DNA from: Terribacillus halophilus
Lineage (GTDB): Bacteria; Bacillota; Bacilli; Bacillales; Amphibacillaceae
NCBI RefSeq assembly: GCF_900101385.1
Contig: NZ_FMZB01000012.1
Location: 1 to 64,000, forward strand
Reading direction: 5' to 3'
Length of the DNA stretch: 64,000 nt
Shown here: piece after piece, positions 35,303 to 45,943 of the stretch
How the letters are laid out: each line of letters opens with the position of its first letter
How positions within the stretch are numbered: the stretch's first letter is position 1
The notes under the pieces: model-generated
What the model was told of the DNA's origin: nothing
Databases searched by the model: none
The model's input: only the letters and a program-made list of their open reading frames with translations
Translations under genes and position numbers: made by a program

Positions 35303-36820
35303 ATGACACATAATAAAAGTTATTGGCGCGAAAAGACAGATATTCCAGAGTTTGATTCGCTCCGTTATGATACGGAAAGTGACATTGTCATTATCGGCGG
35401 AGGAATTACCGGTATCGTTACGGGATATATGTTAGCTAAAAAAGGGCGTCAAGTGACCATTCTCGAGGCAGACAGTCTTTATAGCGGAACGACCGGCTAT
35501 ACGACAGCAAAGCTCACAGCACAGCATGGGCTGATTTATGATGAATATATCCAGCATTTCAATATGGATACTGCCAAGACGCATTATGAAGCATGTATGG
35601 ACGCAATCAGTTTTGTCAAAGAGACAACGTCAGCTCATGACATTGATTGTAATCTGACAAAACAGGATGCTTACATCTATACGAAGGAAAAGCAGAACGT
35701 CAAAAAATTGGAGACAGAATATAAGGCGTATCAAAAGCTTGGAATTCAAGGGGAGCTGTCCGACACCATACCGCTTCCCTATGAAGTGAAAAAGGCATTG
35801 ATCATGAAGGAACAGTATCAGTATCACCCATTGAAATTCCTTAATGGTTTGCTTCAAGTGTTCCTCGAAAATGGAGGGAAAGTATATACAGAAACGCCGG
35901 TCGACACGATTGAAGAAGGGGAAAATCCGATCGTCGTAACAAAAAGCGGATTGAAAGTAACGTGTAAGAAAGTCGTTGTAGCCTCCCATTTCCCTTTTTA
36001 TGATGGACAGGGCTTCTACTTTGCCAGATTATATCAAGATCGATCTTATGTTGTAGCCGCTAAACCAAAGAATACCTATCCGGGCGGCATGTACATCAAT
36101 GCCGACACACCTACACGGTCCGTCCGCAGCATCCAAACAGAGGAACATGGTACTTTGCTCCTGATCGGCGGCGAGTCTCACCGGACAGGAGAAGGATATC
36201 CTGAAGAAACGTATTATAAAGAACTGACGGACTTTGCAGCTTATTTGGATACGGAAACACCGATTTATATGTGGTCCGCACAGGATACCGTCACATTGGA
36301 CAATCTCCCATATATCGGATACATCAGCAAGGGCAAGGACAATATCTTTGTCGCCACCGGCTTTCGTAAATGGGGTATGACAAGCGGTATCGTTGCCGGC
36401 CTGGAAATTACGTCGCTCATCGACTCGGGCATCAGCCGCTATAAAAATATTTATCAGCCATCGAGGTTTCATGCCGACCCGGATTTGGGTAGTGTAACTA
36501 AGAATGTAATGGAAGTGGCAAAGGAATTTGTGATTGGTAAATTGGAACAGCCTTACGAGTATATTCCGCATCTGAAGCGAGGGGAAGCGACTAAGGTTCG
36601 ATTCAATGGTTTACTGCTGGGTGTCTATAAAGACAAAAGCGGCGAAATACATCAAGTCGATACGACATGCACGCATATGAAATGTGAAGTGAATTGGAAT
36701 AGTGCCGAATCTAGCTGGGATTGTCCTTGTCACGGATCGCGCTTTACCGGAACTGGTGAAGTTATCGAAGGACCAGCGAAAAAGCCTTTGAAAAAATTGG
36801 ATCGCGGGCTTAATGGTTAA
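35303..36820 (+). CDS. FAD-dependent oxidoreductase with C-terminal Rieske domain (copy 2)
   Basis: A 505-residue paralogue of the gene at 33379, colinear over its length: IIGGGITGIVTGYMLAKKG (FAD motif), TTGYTTAKLTAQHGLIYDEY, FRKWGMTSGI, and Rieske ligand boxes CTHMKC and CPCHGS. The two copies look roughly half identical, so the duplication is old. Two ATG codons stand in tandem; 35303 has the better 6-base spacing from GGAGG (35292-35296). The upstream 110 bases are shared with divergent acyP. Substrate unknown; both copies keep all cluster ligands. Confidence 0.92.
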   Translation: MTHNKSYWREKTDIPEFDSLRYDTESDIVIIGGGITGIVTGYMLAKKGRQVTILEADSLYSGTTGYTTAKLTAQHGLIYDEYIQHFNMDTAKTHYEACMDAISFVKETTSAHDIDCNLTKQDAYIYTKEKQNVKKLETEYKAYQKLGIQGELSDTIPLPYEVKKALIMKEQYQYHPLKFLNGLLQVFLENGGKVYTETPVDTIEEGENPIVVTKSGLKVTCKKVVVASHFPFYDGQGFYFARLYQDRSYVVAAKPKNTYPGGMYINADTPTRSVRSIQTEEHGTLLLIGGESHRTGEGYPEETYYKELTDFAAYLDTETPIYMWSAQDTVTLDNLPYIGYISKGKDNIFVATGFRKWGMTSGIVAGLEITSLIDSGISRYKNIYQPSRFHADPDLGSVTKNVMEVAKEFVIGKLEQPYEYIPHLKRGEATKVRFNGLLLGVYKDKSGEIHQVDTTCTHMKCEVNWNSAESSWDCPCHGSRFTGTGEVIEGPAKKPLKKLDRGLNG

Positions 36821-36942
36821 CACCATGTTTATTTACACATTCTCAAATCTTCCTTAACACCATATTGTTTTTCATTGCAGCACCGTTAGCATATAATTGT
36901 TAACGAACGTACCAAGAAATATTGATGTCACAGGAGGGATGA

Positions 36943-38094
<1,152 letters not shown>

Positions 38095-38103
38095 GAGCAT
38101 ACG

Positions 38104-39258
38104 GTGAAAATCGTCATTATCACCGAGACATTCCTGCCATCGACTGACGGTGTTGTCACCCGGCTCACGGAAGCAATCAAGTTCCTTCGCAGCAAAAAGC
38201 ATGATGTCGTTGTCATCGCTCCGGATTTAGGTGTTACCGAATACGAAGGCGCTCTTGTTGAAGGAGTTGGAACGGTAACAATGCCATTTTATCGTTCCAA
38301 AAAGTTCTCCTTGCCGACAAGACGCATTAAAGTCTTGCTGGAAAAGCACCAGCCGGATCTTGTGCATGTGGCGAATCCAGCCCTGGTCGGAGTAGCGGGA
38401 ATCTATTATGCGCATAAGAAGGGATTGCCTTTATTGGCATCCTATCATACGCATATACCGAAATACCTGGATTATTATAAGTTTTATAAACCTTTGAAGC
38501 CATTATTCTGGTGGCATTTCCGTAAGCTTCATAATACAGCTGACTTGAATTTGTGTACATCTGCAGCCATTAAAGAGGAGCTTGACGAGCATGGCTTTGA
38601 ACGGATGCATGTCCTGCGCAGGGGCGTGGATGTGGAGAAACGTCATCCGGACTATTATTCCCAAAGCATGCGCAAGCGGCTTTTGCAAGGCGATTGCAGT
38701 AAAAAACTGCTCATCTTCGTTGGAAGACTGGCCATCGAAAAGGAAATCCACAAGATTCGGCCATTACTGGATGAACGAAACGACTTGGCTTTGGCTATTA
38801 TCGGCGATGGACCTGCCCGAAAAGAACTGGAGAAAGTATTCGAAGGGACGAACACACTGTTTACAGGTTTTCTCCATGGAGAAGAGCTTTCAAGGGCATT
38901 CGCCTCCGCTGATGCCTTTGTTTTCCCATCCATAACCGAAACGCTCGGTCTCGTCATTTTAGAAGCAATGGCTTCCGGTATTCCTGTCATAGCAGCTAAA
39001 AGCGGACCGACATTAGAACAGATAGAAGAGGGCAAGACTGGCTTCCTCTTCGAAAATGAAAATGTCACGAGCATGAGCAAGGCAGTCGGTAAACTCGATG
39101 ACCAAGAATCGGTGGCAATAATGAAAAAGAATGTACGAATGGAAGCGGAAAAGCATTCCTGGACGAATGCTTCCAGCGAATTATTCGATTTCTACTTAGC
39201 GACCATCCAAGCAAGATACCCCGTATATCAAACAGTGCAAGACCCGAGCTCCAGATGA
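38104..39258 (+). CDS. sqdX: GT4 glycosyltransferase, probable sulfoquinovosyl diacylglycerol synthase
   Basis: A 384-residue GT-B, family 4 glycosyltransferase, peripheral to the membrane. The N-terminal part has ITETFLPSTDGVVTRL and the C-terminal lobe has LIFVGRLAIEKE, IIGDGPARKELE and the donor-binding PSITETLGLVILEAMASGIP. It resembles SQD2/SqdX and diacylglycerol glycosyltransferases. Position directly behind sqdB makes transfer of sulfoquinovose to diacylglycerol the best guess. A glucosyl or mannosyl lipid transferase cannot be excluded. GTG start with AGGAG upstream. A terminator follows, so the pair forms a complete two-gene unit. Confidence 0.88.
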   Translation: MKIVIITETFLPSTDGVVTRLTEAIKFLRSKKHDVVVIAPDLGVTEYEGALVEGVGTVTMPFYRSKKFSLPTRRIKVLLEKHQPDLVHVANPALVGVAGIYYAHKKGLPLLASYHTHIPKYLDYYKFYKPLKPLFWWHFRKLHNTADLNLCTSAAIKEELDEHGFERMHVLRRGVDVEKRHPDYYSQSMRKRLLQGDCSKKLLIFVGRLAIEKEIHKIRPLLDERNDLALAIIGDGPARKELEKVFEGTNTLFTGFLHGEELSRAFASADAFVFPSITETLGLVILEAMASGIPVIAAKSGPTLEQIEEGKTGFLFENENVTSMSKAVGKLDDQESVAIMKKNVRMEAEKHSWTNASSELFDFYLATIQARYPVYQTVQDPSSR

Positions 39259-39277
39259 CGGAGCCGGGTTTTTGCAT
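39241..39277 (+). terminator. Terminator after the sulfolipid genes
   Basis: The stem ACCCGAGCTCC (39243-39253) pairs with GGAGCCGGGT (one bulged base) and is followed by TTTTT; it overlaps the end of the glycosyltransferase gene. Confidence 0.85.
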
Positions 39278-39339
39278 GTTTAGGAATTTTATCATATGGT
39301 AAACAATAAGAAAAAGCACGCGAAATGAGGTGCAGCAGC

Positions 39340-39432
39340 ATGAAATTCTTCAAAGGACTGTTTATTGGGAGCTTGCTGGCAATACCATTCTGGATAGTGC
39401 TGATTTATTTACTTTTTTTCCGTAAAGGTTGA
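39340..39432 (+). CDS. 30-residue single-pass membrane peptide
   Basis: ATG 39340 follows GAGGTG at 7-base spacing and opens a 30-codon frame: MKFFKGLFIGSLLAIPFWIV then LIYLLFFRKG. One hydrophobic helix (about 7-27) is flanked by positive ends, with the layout of a small bacterial membrane protein. The next gene starts 29 bases later, so they may be co-transcribed. I recognise no family; it was judged real from the ribosome site and the clean membrane topology. Confidence 0.6.
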   Translation: MKFFKGLFIGSLLAIPFWIVLIYLLFFRKG

Positions 39433-39460
39433 CAATAAAAGCAGAAAGGGAGTTTTAGAT

Positions 39461-40432
39461 ATGAAAGCAATCACACTACAAGGTTTTGGCGGCACTGATC
39501 AACTAAAGCTTGAAGAAACCGATAAACCAACGATAAAACCGGACGAAATTCTCGTTGCTGTTAAAGCAACAGCTATTAACCGCGCCGATATCGAAAAACG
39601 AAAAGGAAATTATCCATCCAGTGATTTTGATCCCATTTTAGGGTTGGAAATAGCTGGAGTAGTAGAAGAAGCAGGGGAGGAAGCGTTCGGCTGGGAAAAA
39701 GGAGACCGCATCTTCGGATTGATTCCATCCGGCGGCTACGCAGAATACGCCGTCCTCAACAGCAAGCTCGCTATGCCGATTCCGGAGCATTTGAGCTACG
39801 AACAAGCAGCAGCCGTACCGGAAGTATTCCTGACAGCTTATCAGACGCTGCATTGGCTAGGTGAATTGAAACAGGGAGAAACCGTCTTGATCCATGCCGG
39901 CGCAAGCGGAGTCGGAACTGCAGCCATCCAGCTCGCTAAACAAGCAGGTGCAACAGTTGCAGTTACAGCTGGATCCCAGGAAAAGCTTGATTTCTGCAAA
40001 GAACTTGGCGCTGATATCGCAATCAACTATAAAAAAGAAGACTTTGCTGATACATTGGCTAAAACGGGCGCTGATGTCATTTTAGATTTTATTGGCGCAT
40101 CATATTGGGATCAGAATATCAAAACCTTGAAAACAGACGGCAGACTGATACTGATTGGATTCTTAGGCGGGACAGAACTTAAAAATGCAACGATAACACC
40201 GTTTCTGGCAAAACGCTTACATGTGAAAGGAACGTTACTAAGCACAAGAAGCAACGATTATAAAGCGAAATTGACAGCCGACTTAATCGATAATGTATTG
40301 CCGTTATTTGAATCACAAGCTATTAAACCGATTGTCGATAAAGTATTCCGATTGGCAGATATCGCCGATGCACATGATTATATGGAAAGCAATAAGAACA
40401 CAGGCAAAATAGTATTACATGTAGCAGATTAA
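39461..40432 (+). CDS. Zinc-free NADPH:quinone oxidoreductase-like (MDR) enzyme
   Basis: A 323-residue medium-chain dehydrogenase/reductase of the quinone oxidoreductase (PIG3/QorA-like) class. The N-terminal INRADIEKRKGNYP and GLEIAGVVEEAG segments and the nucleotide loop HAGASGVGTAAIQLAK (about 145-160) are visible. There are no zinc ligand cysteines. Probable role: NADPH-dependent reduction of quinones or enones under stress. AGAAAGGGAG precedes the ATG. A weak terminator follows. Confidence 0.92.
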   Translation: MKAITLQGFGGTDQLKLEETDKPTIKPDEILVAVKATAINRADIEKRKGNYPSSDFDPILGLEIAGVVEEAGEEAFGWEKGDRIFGLIPSGGYAEYAVLNSKLAMPIPEHLSYEQAAAVPEVFLTAYQTLHWLGELKQGETVLIHAGASGVGTAAIQLAKQAGATVAVTAGSQEKLDFCKELGADIAINYKKEDFADTLAKTGADVILDFIGASYWDQNIKTLKTDGRLILIGFLGGTELKNATITPFLAKRLHVKGTLLSTRSNDYKAKLTADLIDNVLPLFESQAIKPIVDKVFRLADIADAHDYMESNKNTGKIVLHVAD

Positions 40433-40438
40433 TTTACG

Positions 40439-40477
40439 ATCGGATTGCGCAGCAAACTAGTTGTGCAGTCTGATTTT
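40439..40477 (+). terminator. Probable terminator after the quinone oxidoreductase
   Basis: An imperfect stem CGGATTGCGCA/TGTGCAGTCTG (with G-U pairs and mismatches) followed by ATTTTTAAATTT. The rest of 40478-40656 holds no recognisable feature and no clear terminator for the minus-strand operon on its other side. Confidence 0.6.
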
Positions 40478-40656
40478 TAAATTTCGTCTCAATATCTCAA
40501 GAATACTTAGGTTTTGAGATATGAAACGGCAATTTGTAATTACTTCCGATAATATATATTATGTTAACTAGAAAATAAAAAGAAAACTTGTGTTGCCTAT
40601 TCGTCTCTTCGTGCTCCGTATAAGTAACATTCAGCTGTATAATACGCTACAAGCAA

Positions 40657-41202
40657 TTATAGTTTCAAATATGCTTCCGAAATTTTAAAATGATGCATTT
40701 CATGGATAGCCAAAATATGTATGCATTGTATCAAATTCGGATTGTGCGCAATTGGATCTGGATATCTTATATGACCTGCAATGTTATCCTCGATACTTGC
40801 CAGCATGTCCCTTAAACGTTCTGTTTCCTTTGTTATATTGCTTTGCAGCTGGTTACTGCTCAGGCGATTTTGTATCTCTTTTGGCGGTACTATCAAGAAA
40901 GGCGCTTTCATCGGTCTATGATGTTTTTGCTTATACTCTTGATAAATATCTTTGCTGAATACGGAGAATGATCGACGCTTCTTCATTCTCGCTAACTTCA
41001 CAGCAGCAGGTAAATAAATCCTGTTCAATTGCCTGAACCGCTTGATCATCAAATATAAGTGATAATATGTCTCTCCAAAAGACCACTTATCACTTACTGG
41101 TCTTTCCCAAAACGTATCCTGGATATTGCGATTTTCAGCAAAAAAAGCCTCTCTTTGTTTATAAATTGTTTGAAAATGCATTTGCATATGATCGCTTCTC
41201 AT
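40657..41202 (-). CDS. DinB-fold protein, last gene of the metabolite operon
   Basis: A 181-residue four-helix-bundle protein of the DinB/YfiT-like family. The metal-binding His residues are seen in TYYHLYLMIKR (about 45-55) and AIHEMHHFKISEAYL (about 164-178). Family members include bacillithiol S-transferases and maleylpyruvate isomerase-like enzymes. Here the gene overlaps the Sfp-type transferase by four bases (ATGA), so it is translationally coupled to a biosynthetic operon and may carry out a thiol transfer, an isomerisation or self-protection step. Not SOS-linked from sequence: no LexA box is nearby. Confidence 0.85.
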   Translation of the reverse strand: MRSDHMQMHFQTIYKQREAFFAENRNIQDTFWERPVSDKWSFGETYYHLYLMIKRFRQLNRIYLPAAVKLARMKKRRSFSVFSKDIYQEYKQKHHRPMKAPFLIVPPKEIQNRLSSNQLQSNITKETERLRDMLASIEDNIAGHIRYPDPIAHNPNLIQCIHILAIHEMHHFKISEAYLKL

Positions 41203-41888
41203 TTTAAACTCCTGTAATGGAGATCTCGCACCCCCTGAATTAGTTCCACCTTGCTCAATCGCGTCAGCTTGTAATCATTAAAACAATGGACTCCCATGGC
41301 ACACCAGCTGTAATCCTCCAGGAAGCCGCGCACAAAATGATATCTCTTGTTTTGGATGATTCTATCACCCGGGATAAAATAATTCGGACGAAATACTGCA
41401 AAGTTATCGTTTTTCACATCAAATATACTTAATCCATTCGTCTTTATATAGCTTTCCTTGAAAGTCCAAGTATCCGTAAAGTAAATTATTTGTTCTTTGC
41501 CGGTTAGCCCAGCTAAATAGGCTGATTCCTCCTCTGCAAAGTAGTGCTTGGCTAGATCTGCATTGCAGTCTACATAAGGCTGGATGTCCACACCGACATC
41601 CAGCTCGTCATATGCGCAAAGGATCCAATTACCTGAATGGGAGATATTATAGCAGCCCCCTTCTCTAATATAAGGCTTTCCATGCCTGCCATGATAAATG
41701 GTGATTGGGTGTATACCTCTCTCATAGTATGCTACGTACTGCAGCAGAAGGTCACCATAGATAATATGATGCCTTCTCTCTAAGTTTTTAACACACTTTA
41801 ATCGCAGACTATTGTATTCCATCAGCATATCAGTTTCAGTAAATTCCTTATCTTCATCCAGGTCAATTTTGAGACAGTATATTTTCAT
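41199..41888 (-). CDS. 4'-phosphopantetheinyl transferase, Sfp type
   Basis: A 229-residue enzyme that loads the phosphopantetheine arm onto carrier proteins. Motifs: HGKPY (about 69-73), NISHSGNW (81-88), GVDIQ (99-103, Mg ligand Asp101) and WTFKESYIK (141-149, Lys144, Glu145, Lys149). It is the expected partner of the carrier domain in the oxoamine synthase gene of this operon. It overlaps the ketosynthase gene upstream by four bases and the DinB-like gene downstream by four. No other carrier protein gene is in the window, which supports dedicated action. Confidence 0.94.
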   Translation of the reverse strand: MKIYCLKIDLDEDKEFTETDMLMEYNSLRLKCVKNLERRHHIIYGDLLLQYVAYYERGIHPITIYHGRHGKPYIREGGCYNISHSGNWILCAYDELDVGVDIQPYVDCNADLAKHYFAEEESAYLAGLTGKEQIIYFTDTWTFKESYIKTNGLSIFDVKNDNFAVFRPNYFIPGDRIIQNKRYHFVRGFLEDYSWCAMGVHCFNDYKLTRLSKVELIQGVRDLHYRSLK

Positions 41889-43096
41889 GAATAATCAGCT
41901 AATAGTAATGAAGCATTATGTCCTCCAAATGCAAAAGAGTTTGTTAATACTTTCCCACCTTCATATTGTTTCGTTTTATTGAGTAAAAGATTGATATCGA
42001 TGCCTTCATCTATAGCATCTGCTGTCACATTTATGGTTGGTATCAGTTTTCTGTTCTTGATCATCATCGAGCATAAAGCTGCTTCAATGGCTCCCGCTGC
42101 ACCCAAGGCATGACCATTGAGCGATTTGGTTGATGACACGTATGGTGTATCGCCGAATAGCATTCGAATGGCAGCTGATTCCGTAGAATCATTCAGTTTT
42201 GTGGACGTACCATGTGCATTTATATATTCAACTTCACTTTCATGTACACCAGCGTCCTTTAGGGCATTGGCCATGCATCGACTCACACCGTTAAGATCAG
42301 GAGCTAACAATGATTTTGCATCGGAAGTGCATCCATACCCTTCTATCTCGCAATAGATACTGGCATCACGTGCTTTTGCGTGTTCAATCTCTTCCAGTAC
42401 CAAAAATGCAGCACCTTCACTCATCACGAATCCAGATCTATTTCTTGAAAAAGGTACACTTGCTTGATCCAGAGTCTTGGAATTGGTTAGTGCCCGCAAT
42501 TTCCTGAATGCTTCAATCACTTGAGGAATAACACAAGCCTCTGCCCCGCCGGCAATTACTATCTTTTTATTTCCGGACTGGATTTTCTTGAAAGCTTCTC
42601 CGATTGCAATGGTTCCAGAGGCACAGGCATTGGCATAGGCAAGTGTCTCCCCTGTAATATTAGCGTCGATACTAATATTAGCTGGGATCATATTAATCAG
42701 ATTTCGCGGTATGACAAGCATTGTCATATGGTCGACACCTTTTACTGCTGCGGTACCAAACTCATCAGCCAGAGCCTGTATGCCTCCAACCGAACTGCCC
42801 ACATAAACAGAAATATCCTCGCTATTTGTTTCATTTATATGCAAATTTGCGTCCTGGAGAGCCTCCCTGGATGCAACCAGTGCCATTTGCGTACACCGGT
42901 CCATATAGCGTTTATCTTTCGTAGTCAATGTTTCGTTAAACAGATCATCGACACGACCGATAAATGCAGTGTTGTCATATGGTGAAGGAACCAATCCGTT
43001 CTCTAGATTTAAAACACTTTCCCATGTAAGGTTTCTGGTAATACCGTTTGCCGTCACTAGGCCTATCCCGGTTATGACAACTCTTTTCACGATCAT
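41885..43096 (-). CDS. Stand-alone beta-ketoacyl-ACP synthase (KAS II/FabF-like)
   Basis: A 403-residue condensing enzyme with the complete Cys-His-His triad: Cys158 (ANACASG), His295 (NAHGTST) and His329 (NGHALG), plus Lys324. It performs decarboxylative Claisen condensation of malonyl-carrier with an acyl group. It is divergent from housekeeping FabF and lies in a secondary-metabolite operon, so it probably elongates or primes the acyl chain used by the ACP-oxoamine synthase. Start: ATG 43096 has AAGGG at 4-base spacing; GTG 43090 (VKRVVITGIG, the typical FabF start) is an equal alternative. No acyltransferase, ketoreductase or dehydratase gene accompanies it. Confidence 0.92.
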   Translation of the reverse strand: MIVKRVVITGIGLVTANGITRNLTWESVLNLENGLVPSPYDNTAFIGRVDDLFNETLTTKDKRYMDRCTQMALVASREALQDANLHINETNSEDISVYVGSSVGGIQALADEFGTAAVKGVDHMTMLVIPRNLINMIPANISIDANITGETLAYANACASGTIAIGEAFKKIQSGNKKIVIAGGAEACVIPQVIEAFRKLRALTNSKTLDQASVPFSRNRSGFVMSEGAAFLVLEEIEHAKARDASIYCEIEGYGCTSDAKSLLAPDLNGVSRCMANALKDAGVHESEVEYINAHGTSTKLNDSTESAAIRMLFGDTPYVSSTKSLNGHALGAAGAIEAALCSMMIKNRKLIPTINVTADAIDEGIDINLLLNKTKQYEGGKVLTNSFAFGGHNASLLLADYS

Positions 43097-43117
43097 CCTG
43101 CCCTTCACCGAATATTG

Positions 43118-45259
43118 TTATAGTTTTCTTAATCTTGGTCTCATTCTAAGTAAGAAGAATATGAAGATTAAAATAATCATTCCATTACTTGAAAGTATGA
43201 TCAGTAAACTGTCCGTCACACTTACAAAGTTAACGAAATCATACATAATCTGATCCAGGAAGATTCGTACTGCGATCCTCGAGATATAATAGGAACCGAT
43301 GATGCATAATAGGGCAATCGGTATACTTAAGGAGAAATGCATTCGCATAAGATCCCGTAAACCATAGCCTTCCAGCTTTAAGGTTTTGATTGATGTCACA
43401 CTGTTCTGGAAGCTGAACTCCAATAAAGAATACAGTAGGGTGAATTGCAGAACGATGGCTAAAGCCAGAATGAGGCTTATCTGTTTGTTTATCACATTCA
43501 ATATATTCTCTCCTGATGTGATGATTTCATCTCGGCTCAGCTTCGCTTCGATTTGGCTATCATTAGTGTCAGTATGCGGCTCAGCCAATGCCACTGCAGG
43601 AGTGGAATACGTTCTGTCATCAAATAAGTCCCGACTGTCAGAAACCATGTAGATGGTGCTGACCGTACTTGATGCATTCACCTTGTTAATCTGGAAACTA
43701 TATTGTTTTTCATTCGACACATCGGTCAGTGTTATGTCATCACCGACGTTTTTGTTATATTTGTCCGCGTAAGCTTTTGTGATGATGACATCTCCATCTT
43801 CCAATGTAAGACCATAATCATAATGCTCTGAATCGGATCCTATGAGATACACACTTTGTGTGATGCCTTCTTCATCATATAGCTTATACAATTCGAAATC
43901 TTCGCCCTCCGCTTCCACTTCGTTGGATGGATCCAGAAATAGTACTTCTTCGAATGTATTTTCGATTGCTAAGTCTTCTACATATTGGGTTACGGAATCT
44001 TTTAATAAGAATGAGAAATTAATAAGCAAACCGACAAAGAATATAAGCAAAACAAACAATACCATCTCACTTTTGTTTCTATTGATCCTCTTTAAACGGT
44101 ACCGGTATGAAAAAGGAATCCACTTTAGCGGATTGGAGTATGATTTGTTGATCGATTTCGGCCTTTTTTTGGTTAACTTACGCTGTTTAATATAAAATCG
44201 ATAAACCAAGACAAGGTTCAGTACCATAACAGTAACAAAAGATGCAATGAGACATAGCGCAAGAAGCGAATAATCCGTTTCTAAGAGGGGATAATTGTAT
44301 ATCTGATTATTCATTTGCTTGATTGTATCGATGAACCCTATACCTGCAATTCCACCTGTAACCCAAGCTAAAAAGAGGGTCACTGTTGTTTCAGTCAAGT
44401 AATGCTTGTAAAGTGTCGCTTTACGAAATCCCAGCTTGACAAAAGTACTTAGGTTGCCCGATTCCTTCTTTGAGACCTCGAAATGGTAGACACTTAGAAG
44501 TACCGCTACAATTAAATACAAAAGACATGTTAATAATAACGCCAAATCTCGGGGTGCTTCCGCATCACCGATAACTTGCTGGATTCGGGTATTATTTTTG
44601 GAATCATTAATATAAGCAGGTTCTACTTTCTCGGAAATATCTTGCACATCCAGATCACTAGAGTACGCATAATAAGTAGAAAAACTCTCACCAAAAAGAG
44701 ACTGGAAGGTTTGATTGTCCACGAAGGCTATTCCAAACTTATTTGAATTAGCTTGCAGAACCATATCGCTGTTTTTTGTTGTTATGTAGTCAGGGGAGAT
44801 CGCGGAACCAACAATGGTCAATTTCCTATTGTTAAGGTCAATTGTATCTCCGATTTCCAGTTCATTTGCTTTTAGATAGTTCTTATCCAATAAAATTTCA
44901 TTTTCTTCTTGTAATTCTTCCCCGCTTGTTACTTGATGCTTATTAATATTCTCTCTCACAGAGAAAATACGAATTGTCTTGCCATCATATCGTACTTCGC
45001 CATACTTCATTTCTTCATAAGATATATCATCCGATGCCGGCAACTCATTTTCTGTCATGAATATACCGTCTTCCACTGCGAAGTCTTTATTAAATTCATG
45101 AACAGACTTCAATACACTGCTGGTGCCGACAAAGAAGCTTACGAAAATACCAGTTGTTGCAAAGACAACGAGGAAAAGTATCAATAACTTTAATTTGTAT
45201 CTGGAGATTCTTCTTAATATACGTTTATTCAACTTTTTGTTCGCGCTCGGATTCACCAT
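43118..45259 (-). CDS. FtsX-like ABC transporter permease
   Basis: A 713-residue permease of the MacB/FtsX-like class. A first membrane segment (about 23-45) precedes an extracellular domain (about 50-230). A cluster of three segments follows (about 237-355), then a further segment near 400 with a second outside domain (about 420-580) and three C-terminal segments (about 590-705). Such permeases with a cytosolic ATPase expel peptides, lipids or antibiotics or give immunity. Its start overlaps the ATPase gene by seven bases. Located inside the metabolite operon, it is the likely exporter or self-protection pump. Confidence 0.9.
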   Translation of the reverse strand: MVNPSANKKLNKRILRRISRYKLKLLILFLVVFATTGIFVSFFVGTSSVLKSVHEFNKDFAVEDGIFMTENELPASDDISYEEMKYGEVRYDGKTIRIFSVRENINKHQVTSGEELQEENEILLDKNYLKANELEIGDTIDLNNRKLTIVGSAISPDYITTKNSDMVLQANSNKFGIAFVDNQTFQSLFGESFSTYYAYSSDLDVQDISEKVEPAYINDSKNNTRIQQVIGDAEAPRDLALLLTCLLYLIVAVLLSVYHFEVSKKESGNLSTFVKLGFRKATLYKHYLTETTVTLFLAWVTGGIAGIGFIDTIKQMNNQIYNYPLLETDYSLLALCLIASFVTVMVLNLVLVYRFYIKQRKLTKKRPKSINKSYSNPLKWIPFSYRYRLKRINRNKSEMVLFVLLIFFVGLLINFSFLLKDSVTQYVEDLAIENTFEEVLFLDPSNEVEAEGEDFELYKLYDEEGITQSVYLIGSDSEHYDYGLTLEDGDVIITKAYADKYNKNVGDDITLTDVSNEKQYSFQINKVNASSTVSTIYMVSDSRDLFDDRTYSTPAVALAEPHTDTNDSQIEAKLSRDEIITSGENILNVINKQISLILALAIVLQFTLLYSLLEFSFQNSVTSIKTLKLEGYGLRDLMRMHFSLSIPIALLCIIGSYYISRIAVRIFLDQIMYDFVNFVSVTDSLLIILSSNGMIILIFIFFLLRMRPRLRKL

Positions 45260-45942
45260 TCCAAAAGCTCCGCCAACTCGACGTTTACATTTTTTCGATC
45301 ACTTATTTTATTGCCATCATGGATTGTAATGACCCGGTCGGATATCTTCGTGATCTGTTCGTTATGTGTGATAAGTATGATTGTGCTTCGATGACTTTTC
45401 TGTATGGCTTGAAGCACTGTCAACACTTCTTGTGAAGATTTGCCGTCCAGCGCACCTGTTGGTTCGTCACAAAATATTATTTTTGATTCTTTTGCCAGAG
45501 CGCGAAGTATAGCAGCTTTTTGCTGTTGACCACCAGAACATTGCATTGGGAATAGGTTGATTGCTTTTCGAATATCCCAAACATCAATTAAATTTTCGAT
45601 TGTCTCTGTCGGCTCATTTTCCAAATATATATTCTCATGGAGTGTAAGGTCATCTATCAAATTGTATTCCTGAAAAACAAAGGCAATATCCTGTCTCCTG
45701 AATTCATTAGTCTCTTTACTTGTAAAACTTTGAATATCCCGATCGTTTATCGAGATTTGTCCAGACGTCACTCCTTCCAGTCCCGATAAGCATTTTAACA
45801 GTGTACTCTTTCCCGAGCCTGATTTGCCGATGATTGTGCACAATTCCCCTTCTGCTATATCCAAATCAATGCCGTTCAATACTTTTAACTCATTCTGTTT
45901 ATGCTGGTTATAAATCTTAACGATATTATTAGCTTTAATCAT
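45253..45942 (-). CDS. ABC transporter ATP-binding protein (MacB/LolD type)
   Basis: A 229-residue ATPase. Walker A is GKSGSGKST (about 39-47), the Q-loop FVFQEYN, the signature CSGGQQQKAAILRALA (Cys for the usual Leu), Walker B IIFCDEPTGALD and the H-loop ITHN. ATG 45942 has GGAGG 5 bases upstream and lies one base after the methyltransferase stop; the longer frame to 46014 sits inside the methyltransferase gene. Partner of the FtsX-like permease directly downstream. Confidence 0.93.
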   Translation of the reverse strand: MIKANNIVKIYNQHKQNELKVLNGIDLDIAEGELCTIIGKSGSGKSTLLKCLSGLEGVTSGQISINDRDIQSFTSKETNEFRRQDIAFVFQEYNLIDDLTLHENIYLENEPTETIENLIDVWDIRKAINLFPMQCSGGQQQKAAILRALAKESKIIFCDEPTGALDGKSSQEVLTVLQAIQKSHRSTIILITHNEQITKISDRVITIHDGNKISDRKNVNVELAELLEW

Positions 45943-45943
45943 G

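Noticed and set aside
40657-41202. DNA damage gene dinB
   Set aside because: The protein has the DinB four-helix fold, not the DNA polymerase IV sequence; there is no LexA box and it is coupled to a biosynthetic operon.
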